Assembly: GCA_011754105.1 (NCBI GenBank)
Contig: JAAKDF010000001.1
Location: 142,282-206,281 of the forward strand
DNA: 64,000 nucleotides
Origin: Serratia symbiotica
GTDB taxonomy: Bacteria; Pseudomonadota; Gammaproteobacteria; Enterobacterales; Enterobacteriaceae
Direction: 5' to 3'
The notes beneath the pieces were generated by a model. That model did no database searches. It saw only the letters and a program-made list of their open reading frames with translations, and was not told the DNA's origin. The position numbers and the translations under genes are program-made. Every line of letters starts with the position of its first letter. Position 1 is the stretch's first letter. This document shows positions 63,170 to 64,000 of this stretch, one piece after another.

Positions 63170-64000
63170 CTTCATTTTCCTTTTGCTTAATAAATTTAAA
63201 TAGCCGTGTGTTTTCTGGTAAGTTGATGCCGTGGTGGCACGCACGTCGTAGCAGGTAGCCGGTAATATAGTCAATCTCGGTAGGTCGCTGTGTGCGAATG
63301 TCTTGCAGCATTGAGGAGATGTTATCCGCCGTATTCAGAATCACTGCCATGACATACTGCCTCAGAGTTGCATCAGAGGTGTGATATCCTTCTCTCTCCA
63401 TCACGCTGGCGACTTCTTTACAAATGGCTACAATCTGTTGCGGATAGCGCTGTAGCTCGCCATTGCGGCAATTGTATAGTGCTGTCAACGGATTGATCAC
63501 GCAGTTGACTGCCAGTTTGAGCCAGCTTGCCGAGGCGATGTTGTTATGCCAAACTACGTCGGGCAACGCTTGATGCAGCACCTCCGCTACATGGTTGAGG
63601 TGCTGAGCCGCTGGCGATGTCGGGCCGATGTGGGTGGTGCCGCTGGCGATATGAACAATGCTGTTGCCGTCATGGCGCGCTGCGTGGGTAGTAGTGCCTG
63701 CAAGCATTGGCTGAGAGCTTGGCGGCAGTTCATCCTGGGTGCCCATACCGTTATGTAATAGTAGAATGGCGCAGTTGGCGTTCAGCTTTGGCAGCAGTAA
63801 GCTGACGGTGGCGGAAACCTGCCAGGCTTTAAGCGTAACCAGCAGTAGCTTACTGTGCGCCAGATGGCTAAAATTGTTGGCAGGCAAAGTGTAGTTGCAT
63901 AAGATTCCATCAGGTTTGATCACCTTCACTGAGCAGAAAGGCTGTGGTATCCTTAACCATCCCTGTACATCTTGACCCTGCTGATACAACCGAGATAACC
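63132..64000 (-). CDS. panE: panE, 2-dehydropantoate 2-reductase (5' end beyond window)
   Basis: NADPH-dependent reductase of pantothenate (CoA) synthesis. The frame is open to the window edge, where it reads [20 protein letters not shown]. The N-terminal GxGxxG dinucleotide loop therefore lies outside. Present blocks: [38 protein letters not shown], the catalytic Lys region [17 protein letters not shown], and DISSM-type [20 protein letters not shown]. No lesion in the visible 289 codons. Its 3' end overlaps yajL, as in relatives. Confidence 0.93.
   Translation of the reverse strand, partial: LSRLYQQGQDVQGWLRIPQPFCSVKVIKPDGILCNYTLPANNFSHLAHSKLLLVTLKAWQVSATVSLLLPKLNANCAILLLHNGMGTQDELPPSSQPMLAGTTTHAARHDGNSIVHIASGTTHIGPTSPAAQHLNHVAEVLHQALPDVVWHNNIASASWLKLAVNCVINPLTALYNCRNGELQRYPQQIVAICKEVASVMEREGYHTSDATLRQYVMAVILNTADNISSMLQDIRTQRPTEIDYITGYLLRRACHHGINLPENTRLFKFIKQKENEDERISTILSGTG

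Overview
The window looks like a chromosomal segment from a member of the Enterobacterales undergoing genome reduction. The protein sequences and gene neighbourhoods resemble Serratia and its relatives, and the pattern of decay is what I would expect of an insect endosymbiont of the Serratia symbiotica type. The host assignment is inference. Housekeeping genes with full-length, family-typical proteins lie beside dozens of pseudogenes with multiple frameshifts, in-frame stops and truncations, and beside at least eight decayed copies of one IS5/IS903-type insertion sequence. I saw no tRNA, rRNA or CRISPR array.

Layout. (1) 1-10.9 kb: cobB, potD/C/B/A, a 3' scrap of pepT, roxA and phoP are all broken, followed by intact purB, hflD and mnmA and a broken rluE. 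(2) 10.9-20.5 kb: IS fragment, broken usg, intact truA, broken dedA, then the intact run accD-folC-dedD-cvpA-purF-ubiX. (3) 20.5-39.6 kb: IS copy, an unexplained stretch, the dead sulfate/thiosulfate operon cysP-T-W-A, dead yfeY and ypeA, intact hemF, dead yaiI and yffB, intact dapE, a dead M15 peptidase and ypfN, intact tmcA, dead ypfJ, intact purC-bamC-dapA, dead bcp, bepA and yfgD, intact hda. (4) 39.7-45.2 kb: two oppositely oriented IS copies bracket a flipped tyrB/uvrA remnant, then intact alr and dnaB. (5) 45.2-60.1 kb: htpX, prc and proQ intact; a segment of about 7.1 kb (greB remnant, cbpA, cbpM, ompR, truncated envZ) inverted between break points in msrC and yeaD; gapA intact; an IS200-type transposase fragment. 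(6) 60.4-64 kb: hpt and thiI intact, yajL dead, panE running off the window end.

The surviving genes form a minimal core: purine synthesis and salvage (purF, purB, purC, hpt), lysine/peptidoglycan precursors (dapA, dapE, alr), fatty acid and folate metabolism (accD, folC), haem and ubiquinone steps (hemF, ubiX), tRNA modification (mnmA, truA, tmcA, thiI), replication control (dnaB, hda), outer-membrane assembly (bamC), envelope proteolysis (htpX, prc) and glycolysis (gapA). The lost genes are mostly regulators, transporters and stress functions: PhoPQ, EnvZ, polyamine uptake, sulfur uptake, Bcp, MsrC and UvrA.

I did not find a convincing new molecular system. The most interesting signals concern genome dynamics: two gene-splitting inversions that can be reconstructed, long perfect hairpins that overwrite coding sequence in several pseudogenes, an orphan OmpR, an eroded PurR operator, and a few decayed segments I cannot identify.
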